Below are positions 7,934-14,934 of a DNA stretch of 35,169 nt, one piece after another. Position 1 is the first letter of the stretch; each line of letters starts with the position of its first letter. The DNA is from JADFRD01 sp964491015. GTDB taxonomy: Bacteria; Fidelibacterota; Marinisomatia; Marinisomatales; TCS55. Below the pieces are notes generated by a model. It was not told where the DNA came from. It was given only the letters and a program-made list of their open reading frames with translations, and did no database searches. The translations under genes and the position numbers were made by a program. The stretch lies in assembly GCA_964491015.1 (NCBI GenBank), contig CAZBEY010000013.1, forward strand, positions 1 to 35,169, written 5' to 3'.

Positions 7934-8491
7934 TTAAAATTCCATCAATTCTTGCTCTTTATGTTCCATCATTTCATTCAAACGTTCAATATGCTCATTT
8001 GTTAAATCCTGTACTTCACCCTCAGCCCGCTTAATTTCATCTTCTGAAATATGCCCTTCATCCTGGACCATTTTGATGTTATGATTGGCATCTTTCCTGA
8101 CATTTCGGACAGAGATACGGGCATCTTCAACTAATTGATGAACTACCTTTATCAAATCTCTGCGTCGTTCTTCTGATAATTGTGGAATCGGGATTAGAAT
8201 GATTTCTCCATTATTATTGGGAGTGAGTCCAAGATTACTTCCCATAATGGCTTTTTCAATATCAGGCATAACCGTTTTATCGAAGGGTTGAACGGTTATT
8301 AATCGTGGTTCTGGAACAGAAATATTTGATAATTGATTCAACGGAGTATTGGCGCCGTAATAATTTATTGTCAGCGACTCGACCAGTTCGGGATTTGCTC
8401 TTCCAGTTCTAACTTTCGCCAGTTCCATTCGCAAATGTCCTACCGATTGATCCATCCGATGCTTTGTATCATTAAATATTTCTTTTAACAT
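7934..8491 (-). CDS. frr: ribosome recycling factor
   Basis: A 185-aa protein of exactly the usual RRF length. It has the N-terminal helix motif HLRMELAKVRTGRANPELVESL, the central PEPRLITVQPFDKT strand region, and the C-terminal RRDLIKVVHQLVEDARISVRNVRKDAN signature. RRF with EF-G splits post-termination ribosomes. It is the last gene of the operon, 2 nt after pyrH, with GGAG ahead of its ATG. Stop is followed by the shared terminator. Confidence 0.98.
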   Translation of the reverse strand: MLKEIFNDTKHRMDQSVGHLRMELAKVRTGRANPELVESLTINYYGANTPLNQLSNISVPEPRLITVQPFDKTVMPDIEKAIMGSNLGLTPNNNGEIILIPIPQLSEERRRDLIKVVHQLVEDARISVRNVRKDANHNIKMVQDEGHISEDEIKRAEGEVQDLTNEHIERLNEMMEHKEQELMEF

Positions 8492-8493
8492 AT

Positions 8494-9210
8494 TTACTCC
8501 GTTATCAATGTCCCAATTTCTTCTCCTTGGAGCATTCGAACCATCGATCCTGACTCATTCATGTTTAATACACGAATCGGTAAATTGTTTTCCTTGCATA
8601 ATGTAATTGCTGTGAGATCCATAACCCGCAAGTTTTTATTTAGTACATCTTCAAATGATATGGTATCAAACTTTAAAGCATCGGGATACTTAACAGGGTC
8701 TTTATCAAAAACACCATCGACCTTCGTTGCTTTAATAACAACATCTGCACTGAGTTCAGTCGCTCTCAGAACAGCTGCCGTATCTGTAGTAAAATACGGA
8801 TTTCCTGTGCCTCCGGCAACAATTACGATACGTCCTCTTTCCAAATGGCGTAGCGCCCGGCGACGAATATATGGTTCTGAAATTTGAGTAACCGTGATGG
8901 CAGAAAGTGTGCGAGTTTCCACTCCCGTATGTTCCAAGGCATCTTGTAAACTGATGGCGTTCATTATGGTGGCAAGCATACCAAGATAATCACCGGTCAC
9001 CCTGTCCATTCCCTTATCAGCTGCACTGACCCCACGGAAAATATTACCGGCACCAACAATCAGGATGATATCGACACCCAAATCATGGACGGATTTAATT
9101 TCCTTTGCGATTTGTAATGCTTTAGAAGGATCAATACCGAAACCACTTTTACCAGCAAGAGCCTCTCCACTGAATTTCAGCAGAACTCGCTGGTATAGCA
9201 GTTTAGACAT
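8494..9210 (-). CDS. pyrH: UMP kinase
   Basis: A 238-aa amino-acid-kinase-fold protein that phosphorylates UMP to UDP. It has the N-terminal KFSGEALAG phosphate loop (12-20), IVGAGNIFRG, the acceptor region VTGDYLGMLATIMNA, and GGTGNPYFTTDTAAVLRATE, followed by KATKVDGVFDKDP, all typical of the bacterial hexameric PyrH. It lies between tsf (20-nt gap) and frr (2-nt gap), the conserved bacterial order. No clear ribosome-binding site precedes its ATG. Confidence 0.98.
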   Translation of the reverse strand: MSKLLYQRVLLKFSGEALAGKSGFGIDPSKALQIAKEIKSVHDLGVDIILIVGAGNIFRGVSAADKGMDRVTGDYLGMLATIMNAISLQDALEHTGVETRTLSAITVTQISEPYIRRRALRHLERGRIVIVAGGTGNPYFTTDTAAVLRATELSADVVIKATKVDGVFDKDPVKYPDALKFDTISFEDVLNKNLRVMDLTAITLCKENNLPIRVLNMNESGSMVRMLQGEEIGTLITE

Positions 9211-9230
9211 ATAAAATAATGGTCGTGCTA

Positions 9231-9851
9231 CTACGCTTGACCGTTGCTAGAGATAATAGATTCACCTACTGCATATCGCGTGTAGCGACTTATTGTGATA
9301 TTTTCGCCAAGCGTTGCAACAGCTTCGGTAATCAAATCGCCGACGTGTTTGTCAGGATCTTTAATGAATGGTTGCTCAAGTAAACATATCTCCTGAAAAT
9401 ATTTTTTGATTCGGCCCTCGACAATTTTTTCAATAATGTTTTCAGGTTTTCCAGATGCGACCGCTTGAGAGCTAAATATTTCTTTCTCCTTTTTTATCAA
9501 CTCTTCCGGAACATCATTTTGGGATACAGCTACCGGATTTGTAGCAGCAATCTGCATAGCCAAATTATGAGCTAAATCCTTAAAACCATCTGTTTTTGCA
9601 ACAAAATCTGTTTCACAGTTCAACTCGACTAATACTCCCATACGACCACCATGATGAATATATGAATAAACGATTCCTTCTTTGGCTTCACGGGTAACTT
9701 TCTTCTCTGCTTTGGCAATACCGCTTTTTCGTAAAAACTCTAATGCTTGTTCAAGATCGCCATTTGAATCAACTAATGCTTTTTTACAATCCATCATACC
9801 CGCACCTGTTTTATCTCTTAATTCTTTTACAACTTGAGCTTTGATACTCAT
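9231..9851 (-). CDS. tsf: elongation factor Ts (short form)
   Basis: A 206-aa nucleotide-exchange factor for EF-Tu. The N-terminal domain has VKELRDKTGAGMMDCKKAL and the core has the exchange motif ELNCETDFVAKTDGFK. At 206 aa it is well below the roughly 280 aa of E. coli EF-Ts and resembles the short single-core type known from Thermus, which works as a dimer. The start overlaps the rpsB stop as TAATG, suggesting coupled translation. Confidence 0.97.
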   Translation of the reverse strand: MSIKAQVVKELRDKTGAGMMDCKKALVDSNGDLEQALEFLRKSGIAKAEKKVTREAKEGIVYSYIHHGGRMGVLVELNCETDFVAKTDGFKDLAHNLAMQIAATNPVAVSQNDVPEELIKKEKEIFSSQAVASGKPENIIEKIVEGRIKKYFQEICLLEQPFIKDPDKHVGDLITEAVATLGENITISRYTRYAVGESIISSNGQA

Positions 9852-10729
9852 TATTTTTCAGTTTCCTTTTTTGATTCTTCTACTGTGTTTTTACTTTTTT
9901 TAGAAGTCTTGGCTTTCGGTTTTGAAGCTGTCTCAGCTTTGGTATTGTCATTAGGTGAATTTGATGTATTATCATTCATAGTTGCGGCTTCAGGAACAAC
10001 ATTTTTATTGGAAGTTCCACCATCAGTATCAGGTGGTTCTACATCCTTTTCTTTTCCTATTGCCAGTATAATTTCATCAGCAATTGCAGAGATTATCAAC
10101 TGAATCGTCCGAATAGAATCATCATTCGCAGGGATGGGGTAATCCACTGAATTAGGATCCGTATTCGTATCAACAATAGCAATCACTGGAATTTCCAATA
10201 ATTTCGCTTCCTTCACAGCAGTCATTTCAAAATTCGCATCTACCACAATTATTGTATCCGGGAGGCGTTTCATATCTTTAATACCCCGATGCTGATCGGC
10301 GAGCTTAATGCGCTCACGATTGAGCATTTGAATTTCTTTTTTGGTCAGGTTTTCATAGATCCTTGACCCTTCTTTTTCAAGGAGCTGCAGTCGCTTAATA
10401 CTCTTCTTAATGGTGGAAAAATTTGTAAGAGTCCCGCCTAACCATCGTTCAACTACATAAAACATCCCGCAACGATCGGCCTCTTGCTGAACAATGTCAC
10501 GGGCTTGTTTCTTTGTGCCGACGAATAGGAATTCCCCATTTTGCTTAATCACCTTGCGAACAAACTCAAGCGTCTTACCAAGGCTCTTTAATGTTTCATC
10601 AAGATTAATGATATGAACACCGTTCTTTTCCATAAGAATAAATGGTTCAAACGATGGGTTCCATTTGCTCCTAACGTGCCCAAAATGAGCGCCGGTAGTT
10701 AATAAATCTTCAAACTTTATATCAGCCAT
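9851..10729 (-). CDS. rpsB: 30S ribosomal protein S2 with charged C-terminal extension
   Basis: A 292-aa protein. Residues 1 to about 224 are a standard S2 core (TTGAHFGHVRSKWNPSFEPFI, FVGTKKQARD, RWLGGTLTNF, VVDANFEMTAVKEAKLLEIPVIAIVDTNTDP). Residues 225-292 are a low-complexity Lys/Asn/Thr/Ser/Glu-rich tail, probably disordered, absent from E. coli S2 (about 240 aa). AAGGA precedes the ATG. It sits 6 nt after rpsI and overlaps tsf by 1 nt. Confidence 0.98.
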   Translation of the reverse strand: MADIKFEDLLTTGAHFGHVRSKWNPSFEPFILMEKNGVHIINLDETLKSLGKTLEFVRKVIKQNGEFLFVGTKKQARDIVQQEADRCGMFYVVERWLGGTLTNFSTIKKSIKRLQLLEKEGSRIYENLTKKEIQMLNRERIKLADQHRGIKDMKRLPDTIIVVDANFEMTAVKEAKLLEIPVIAIVDTNTDPNSVDYPIPANDDSIRTIQLIISAIADEIILAIGKEKDVEPPDTDGGTSNKNVVPEAATMNDNTSNSPNDNTKAETASKPKAKTSKKSKNTVEESKKETEK

Positions 10730-10735
10730 AAATCC

Positions 10736-11128
10736 TTACCGTTTAGAAAATTGAAATCGTTTACGTGCTCCGGGTTGACCGTATTTTTTTCGTTCAACTT
10801 TTCGAGAATCCCGAACGAGAAAACCAGCCGCCTTTAACGGAGGACGGTGTTCACTGTCCACTTGGAGGAGTGCTCGAGAAATCCCCAGTCTGATGGCACC
10901 AGCCTGACCAGTTAATCCTCCGCCGTGTACATTGACAATTATATCGTATTTATCTATCGCTTCAACCGTATTCAAAGGTTGGGTTACAACTGTTGCTAAA
11001 GTATCCCGACAAAGATACTTTTTGAAATCCCGGCCATTAACAAGAATGTTTCCTTTGCCCGGAGTTAATCTGACCCTGGCAACGGAGGATTTCCTGCGTC
11101 CTGTTCCGGCAAAAACTAATTTCGTCAT
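10736..11128 (-). CDS. rpsI: 30S ribosomal protein S9
   Basis: A 130-aa protein with GTGRRKSSVARVRL at the N-terminus, the VHGGGLTGQAGAIRLGISRAL core, and the basic end RKVERKKYGQPGARKRFQFSKR whose final Lys-Arg contacts P-site tRNA. Ordinary length. It starts 3 nt after rplM, the conserved L13-S9 pair. Confidence 0.98.
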   Translation of the reverse strand: MTKLVFAGTGRRKSSVARVRLTPGKGNILVNGRDFKKYLCRDTLATVVTQPLNTVEAIDKYDIIVNVHGGGLTGQAGAIRLGISRALLQVDSEHRPPLKAAGFLVRDSRKVERKKYGQPGARKRFQFSKR

Positions 11129-11131
11129 ATA

Positions 11132-11560
11132 TTAAATATCCAATTGATTTGGTTGTTGAGCTGAATGGGGGTGGGTAGGTCCGGTATAAATTTTTAAATG
11201 TTTCATTATGGCACGACCCAGTTTATTCTTCGGGAGCATTCCTTTGACTGCATTTTCAATGATACGTTCGGGGAATGTTCTGCGCATGTGATAAAGATCA
11301 GTAAACGTTGTTCCGCCGGGATATCCGGAATGACGGAAATATTTTTTATCCGTTTCCTTTTTGCCGGTGACTTTTACTTTTTCTGCATTAATCACAACGA
11401 CAAAGTCACCCATATCCATATTGGGACTAAAATTCGCCTTGTGTTTCCCACGTAATATCTGGGCTACTTCACTGGCAAACCGACCGAGGACTTTTCCGTC
11501 GGCATCGGCTACGTACCAGTCTTTTTGTATTTCTGATGCTTTTATTGTTTTCGTAATCAT
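11132..11560 (-). CDS. rplM: 50S ribosomal protein L13
   Basis: A 142-aa protein with the L13 signatures WYVADADGKVLGRFAS, LRGKHKANFSPNMDMGDFVVVINAEKV and the YRHSGYPGG-type FRHSGYPGGTTF, ending in GPTHPHSAQQP. It is the first gene of the rplM-rpsI-rpsB-tsf-pyrH-frr run and has a candidate promoter about 70 nt upstream. Confidence 0.98.
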   Translation of the reverse strand: MITKTIKASEIQKDWYVADADGKVLGRFASEVAQILRGKHKANFSPNMDMGDFVVVINAEKVKVTGKKETDKKYFRHSGYPGGTTFTDLYHMRRTFPERIIENAVKGMLPKNKLGRAIMKHLKIYTGPTHPHSAQQPNQLDI

Positions 11561-11631
11561 AATTCTTTCATTCGGGTATAGCCCCCAAATTTAAGTCTCC
11601 CAATTCATGACTGGCAAATATTATTTACCGT

Positions 11632-11659
11632 ATCATAATTTTCATTTAAACACATCCAA
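11632..11659 (-). promoter_or_regulatory. candidate sigma70-type promoter of the rplM operon
   Basis: On the minus strand TTGGAT (11659-11654) and TATGAT (11637-11632, five of six matches to TATAAT) are 16 nt apart, with a start point expected about 65 nt ahead of the rplM ATG. Assumes a sigma70-like consensus holds in this phylum. Confidence 0.35.
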
Positions 11660-11686
11660 AACAAGTGGATATTAAATTAAAGACCC

Positions 11687-11905
11687 CTTAATTAATCTGG
11701 CGATGAATAGTCGTAGAGGGCTTTGTAAAAAAGTGAGGCACCCAAACCGGTGCAGACACATAGACGGATTCTCGAGATAACAGAATCGTTTGGTGTATTT
11801 TTGTAATAATAATTCATTCGGTTAACTTCCACCGGAGTAATATTCAGTAAATGTGTAAAATCCCGATTAGGGTAAAAATGAAAGCCTGAATAAGGCTCCG
11901 TTTCA
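11687..11905 (-). pseudogene. open stretch, possible gene remnant or translated repeat
   Basis: About 73 codons stay open before TAA at 11687, but no ATG, GTG or TTG lies near the upstream end. The first usable starts are GTG and ATG near 11840-11825, leaving 41-46 residues. The translation (FHFYPNRDFTHLLNITP..., VISRIRLCVCTGLG..., ending LYDYSSPD) has protein-like composition but no family I recognise. It overlaps a terminator hairpin at its upstream end, which weakens the case for a real gene. Confidence 0.2.
11871..11899 (-). terminator. intrinsic terminator of the TPR membrane protein gene
   Basis: On the minus strand AGCCT-TATTC-AGGCT, extended by two G-U pairs, is followed by the T-rich TTTCATTTTT. 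It lies about 75 nt past the stop at 11973. Modest stem length makes it moderate in strength. Confidence 0.5.
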
Positions 11906-11972
11906 ATTATATCTCAACAATCAACTAATAAAACGAATTCTATTTACTCAACGAAATTATAGAATTTTGTTC

Positions 11973-13028
11973 TTACTTCACTATTAATTCAGGTTCAGGA
12001 AAATCCATAAATTGATCAATGGAAATTTTATTCGTAACGTTCCCTACAAATTTCTGCACACGTGCCTTATTCGCTTCGTCGACATCCATCCAAGTTTTCC
12101 AAATACTGCCAATGTACAATCCCGCACCAATAACTAATGGGGGTATCAATTGTTTGAAATTTGATTTCGTTAATTTGATTTTTTGGGGTATATGATATCC
12201 TTTCTGGATGGTAAAACTACCATTTGATGTTTTGATTCCATCCGATAGTGGAATACTGGCCTGGTTTGATTCTTCATAAGCTAAATTTCCCGATTGCAAT
12301 AATGCCGATGAACTCAACATAGATGAAATAAGAAGAAACGAAATCATTGTTCCTCCGGCTGCGTCCCACTGATCTAAGTATGCATGTCCACCGCCGGGCA
12401 CAAAAGAAGCGGCAAAAGATACCCATTTATTTCTTAAGGGTATATTCGCTGATGCATCGATTGCTTTGTATAAGGGAGCTAATCGTTTTGAGTAAAACGG
12501 ATGATTGAACTGCTCTTCCGCCGCTAAAAATGCTTGTCGTGCATTAATCCATTCCATTTTATTAAAAAAAGCATAACCGCGTAATATTAGATCATATGGA
12601 TTCTCAGATAATTCTGTTTTTTCCAATATTTTGTCGTATTCCCCTGCTTCCAATTCGAGGTACAACTTCCGATGATCTGCAGCTCGGTATACCATATCTG
12701 TATTTTCAGACATTTCCTGAACTCGATCGTAATACATAATTGCCAGATCAGGGTTGTTGGAATATTCATAGCTCTGGGCAATATAGTAATAAATAACTGT
12801 TTCCATACTATCCCCGGGATATCGATATAGATATTGAAAAAGGCTTAATAATGCTCTGTCAAAATTCCCTTCATTAACAAGAAAATTACAAAAGGACAAT
12901 AATTCATGTCTCTGGAATTGGGCATAATCCTGCCAATCATCCTGGGCATTCTGGATAGATGGATATTGATTTTGTCCTGTTAAGACAGCAATCAATAATA
13001 TGACGATTAACATGGTTTCTCTACGCAT
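11973..13028 (-). CDS. exported TPR protein with C-terminal membrane segments, unknown function
   Basis: A 351-aa protein: an N-terminal signal-like hydrophobic segment (MLIVILLIAVLTGQ), then helical tetratricopeptide-like repeats (about 40-190; GNFDRALLSLFQYLYRYPGD, YYYIAQSYEYSNNPDLAIMYYDRV), then a region with SFVPGGGHAYLDQWDAAGG and hydrophobic helices at about 205-245 and 290-310. The PGxGH-Y pattern recalls the short PGxGQ-Y motifs of TM2/DUF5683-like membrane proteins, but I cannot name a family. The ATG at 13028 directly follows the T-run of an intrinsic terminator; an ATG at 13013, with AGAGA upstream, may be the real start. A periplasmic scaffold role is only a guess. Confidence 0.8.
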   Translation of the reverse strand: MRRETMLIVILLIAVLTGQNQYPSIQNAQDDWQDYAQFQRHELLSFCNFLVNEGNFDRALLSLFQYLYRYPGDSMETVIYYYIAQSYEYSNNPDLAIMYYDRVQEMSENTDMVYRAADHRKLYLELEAGEYDKILEKTELSENPYDLILRGYAFFNKMEWINARQAFLAAEEQFNHPFYSKRLAPLYKAIDASANIPLRNKWVSFAASFVPGGGHAYLDQWDAAGGTMISFLLISSMLSSSALLQSGNLAYEESNQASIPLSDGIKTSNGSFTIQKGYHIPQKIKLTKSNFKQLIPPLVIGAGLYIGSIWKTWMDVDEANKARVQKFVGNVTNKISIDQFMDFPEPELIVK

Positions 13029-13064
13029 AAAAAAATTCCCCTAACCTCAAGGGTAGGGGAATTT
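13029..13064 (-). terminator. strong intrinsic terminator after the sorting-domain protein gene
   Basis: An 11-bp perfect stem, AAATTCCCCTA (13033-13043) with TAGGGGAATTT (13054-13064), with a 10-nt loop. Read on the minus strand it ends in seven T (13035-13029) immediately before the ATG at 13028. It should stop transcripts of the gene ending at 13092. Confidence 0.85.
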
Positions 13065-13091
13065 ATACAAATTGAGCCAAAGTCTAAACTA

Positions 13092-14045
13092 TTACCTTAT
13101 GAGAAGCATTTTTTTCCTAGCTACGAAATTTTCCGTTCGAAGCTCATAAAAATAAATTCCTGAGGCGACTTCATTACCACTCACATCTAATCCGTTCCAA
13201 TCCAAAATATGATGGCCTGCCTTCATAGAATTATTTTCAATTATTTTCACCTGTTGTCCAAGAACGTTGTAAATAACCATATTAACTATTGATTGTTGGG
13301 GTAAATCAAATGCGATTCGCGTTGTTGGGTTGAAAGGGTTGGGATAGTTCTGGGATAAGCTAAAAACAGTTGGAAGCGCTTCATCCTCGATACCCATTTC
13401 AGACGTATTAAAGGTCACAGCATTATCAACACCTGGATAATCGCAAGACACATTCAATACATCCGGGGCAGAAGAAGTTCCGGGCATTTTTACCCCTCCA
13501 AGATAAAAGGTAATAAACGCGGGGAGCCCTTCATGACCATTTGGCGCTTTATAAGTAAGGGTAAATAAAACATCTTCCTCGCCATCTCCTGCTGTTTGAG
13601 CACGGTTTGTGCTATAGGCGATAACTTTTACATGGTCATCTACTTCGTTGCTTAAAATCTCAAATGCATCAGTTGTAAGTGCTTGTCCATTGTTGTTATA
13701 AACATCTTCTAATTTTTTTCCTTTATGGGCTGACCCGAAATCACCAAATACAAGAGTCGATCCTGCATCATGGTAAACATTCAGCTGAACGCCGCGAATA
13801 GGTTCATTATCAACCATTTTAACAACGAGGGTCACTGTTGAATCTTCCGACATCCCAGAAAGAGTGGTTTCAAATCCAAGACACGCACACAAACCGGTAG
13901 CAATTGTTTGGTTAAAGTACGGGTTTGGAGTCACTCCATCAAGAAGTAATGTTCGGTGGTCAATATGATAAGCAGAATCAGCCGGGCAATCCAATGCCCA
14001 TGCAAATCCAACGAATATTAATATTAATACAGGTACTCTTTTCAT
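13092..14045 (-). CDS. secreted protein with type IX secretion (Por) C-terminal sorting domain
   Basis: A 317-aa protein with a clear signal peptide (VPVLILIFVGFAWA, cleaved near residue 17). The middle (about 40-215) is a beta-rich domain with LVVKMVDNEPIRGVQLNVYHD and VLFTLTYKAP-type strands, reminiscent of cohesin-like or invasin-like folds. Residues 228-317 are a canonical sorting/FlgD-like domain: FSLSQNYPNPFNPTT, VIYNVLGQQVK, WNGLDVSGNEVASGIYFYEL, ending in basic KKMLLIR. Such domains direct export by the type IX system and surface attachment in Bacteroidota and relatives. No other type IX gene is in the window. GGAG lies 7 nt before the ATG, and a strong terminator follows. Confidence 0.88.
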   Translation of the reverse strand: MKRVPVLILIFVGFAWALDCPADSAYHIDHRTLLLDGVTPNPYFNQTIATGLCACLGFETTLSGMSEDSTVTLVVKMVDNEPIRGVQLNVYHDAGSTLVFGDFGSAHKGKKLEDVYNNNGQALTTDAFEILSNEVDDHVKVIAYSTNRAQTAGDGEEDVLFTLTYKAPNGHEGLPAFITFYLGGVKMPGTSSAPDVLNVSCDYPGVDNAVTFNTSEMGIEDEALPTVFSLSQNYPNPFNPTTRIAFDLPQQSIVNMVIYNVLGQQVKIIENNSMKAGHHILDWNGLDVSGNEVASGIYFYELRTENFVARKKMLLIR

Positions 14046-14156
14046 TTTTCTCTCCGGTACACTTAAAGTTACGTCAAATCGTTTATTTGACCAATAATAT
14101 CTTGTTCTGAATATTTGTCTTTTTGATGGCTATGTTCTACAAACTTACTGAATTAG

Positions 14157-14264
14157 ACATAGAAATATTCAATCCCTACGTGACCGACTGCGTCGTTCAG
14201 GCGGGCGGCTTTGGCAATCTATTATGATTGGAGGTTATAAATATTTGACTCCTAACGGAGTCAT
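14157..14264 (-). repeat. two related short elements, pattern TAnAAATATTnnAnnCCTA
   Basis: On the plus strand TAGAAATATTCAATCCCTA (from 14159) and TATAAATATTTGACTCCTA (from 14236) match at 13 of 19 positions. The second continues as a perfect hairpin, TGACTCC-TAAC-GGAGTCA (14246-14263). The minus-strand form AGGAGTCAAATATTTATAA resembles short hairpin repeats I recall from Bacteroidota intergenic regions. Confidence 0.45.
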
Positions 14265-14291
14265 TAATCATGAAAAGAAATCCCGCCCGCC
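14200..14291. repeat. GC-rich 9-bp inverted repeat pair
   Basis: GGCGGGCGG (14200-14208) and its exact complement CCGCCCGCC (14283-14291) lie 74 nt apart and enclose the TGACTCC hairpin. The GC content is far above the surroundings. CTTTGG and CCAAAG follow each arm on its right side. Confidence 0.5.
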
Positions 14292-14529
14292 TACCAAAGT
14301 GAAACGTTGGATAGGTCGGCATTCAACAGGTAAGTTTAAACAGTATTCAAATCAGTTCATCATTAGAACATAGAAAAATAATTTTCATTCGGTAATAAAT
14401 TAATCGTATGATAATCAATATTCTCTCCAAGCCTCCTAAGTCTTCCATATTATGGGGAACCTGCCTATGCGACCGCTCCGGACAGGGATTTAGATGGCCG
14501 TTAGACAGCCTAAATGCCAATCTTTCTCC

Positions 14530-14550
14530 TGCAGGACATGATGTTCTGCA
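14530..14550. other. 9-bp RNA-type hairpin with 3-nt loop
   Basis: TGCAGGACA (14530-14538), loop TGA, then TGTTCTGCA (14542-14550): nine pairs including one G-U. It lacks a T-run on either strand, so it is not a simple terminator. An adjoining TTTAG/CTAAA pairing (14488-14513 region) may add a second stem. Confidence 0.4.
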
Positions 14551-14717
14551 AAAGGATTTACAAAAGTCACAATGATATCATATTATTGATCTTTAGTTGT
14601 GGTAAGGGGGAAGTCAATTCTCCTCCTCTATTGGATTCTTAACTCAAGTCCAGGGATGTTTGTTTATTTTCATTCGACCCCTACCGCTAGCCTGTGCGGG
14701 TTCATAATGACAATATA

Positions 14718-14915
14718 TTACCTTTGGGAAAAGTAAATGATTACCAAAGCAGCTATAAACAGAATAATCGTTAAAACACGATAATTATTCAAATGAACAA
14801 TTGGACTGGCTTTATTTTTTATTGCATTTTTTCTATTGTATGAAATTAATTTTAGATTAAATATTATCAGTCCACAGAAAAACAATAGAACACCAATCAG
14901 TGAAAGTAAATTCAT
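14718..14915 (-). CDS. small two-helix membrane protein, unknown function
   Basis: A 65-aa protein with two hydrophobic segments (about 3-24 and 46-62) joined by a basic loop (SYNRKNAIKNKASPIV), typical of a small inner-membrane hairpin protein. No family recognised. It starts 19 nt after the hydrolase stop and would be the last gene of the symporter-murQ operon. There is no clear ribosome-binding site, so its reality rests on hydrophobic patterning and position. Confidence 0.5.
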   Translation of the reverse strand: MNLLSLIGVLLFFCGLIIFNLKLISYNRKNAIKNKASPIVHLNNYRVLTIILFIAALVIIYFSQR

Positions 14916-14934
14916 TAAGAAATTTTGTTATATG

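Larger units (their letters stand above)
11660..11972. other. gene-free stretch upstream of the rplM promoter with a degenerate open frame
   Basis: No convincing gene. A minus-strand frame without an ATG at its head stays open for about 73 codons (11687-11905). Inside lies a small imperfect hairpin, ACTTCC-ACC-GGAGT, followed by AATATT (11826-11842), resembling elements at 14.2 kb. The far end holds the terminator of the gene ending at 11973. Confidence 0.4.
14046..14717. other. 672-bp gene-free stretch with clustered small inverted repeats
   Basis: No open frame of note on either strand. It holds a 9-bp GC-rich inverted pair (14200-14208 and 14283-14291), a 7-bp perfect hairpin (14246-14263), a related degenerate element at 14157-14180 and a 9-bp hairpin with a 3-nt loop (14530-14550). 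The 5' end carries the promoter region of the sorting-domain protein. It looks like a landing zone for small repeats or a decayed element, with possible structured RNA near 14455-14560. Confidence 0.5.
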
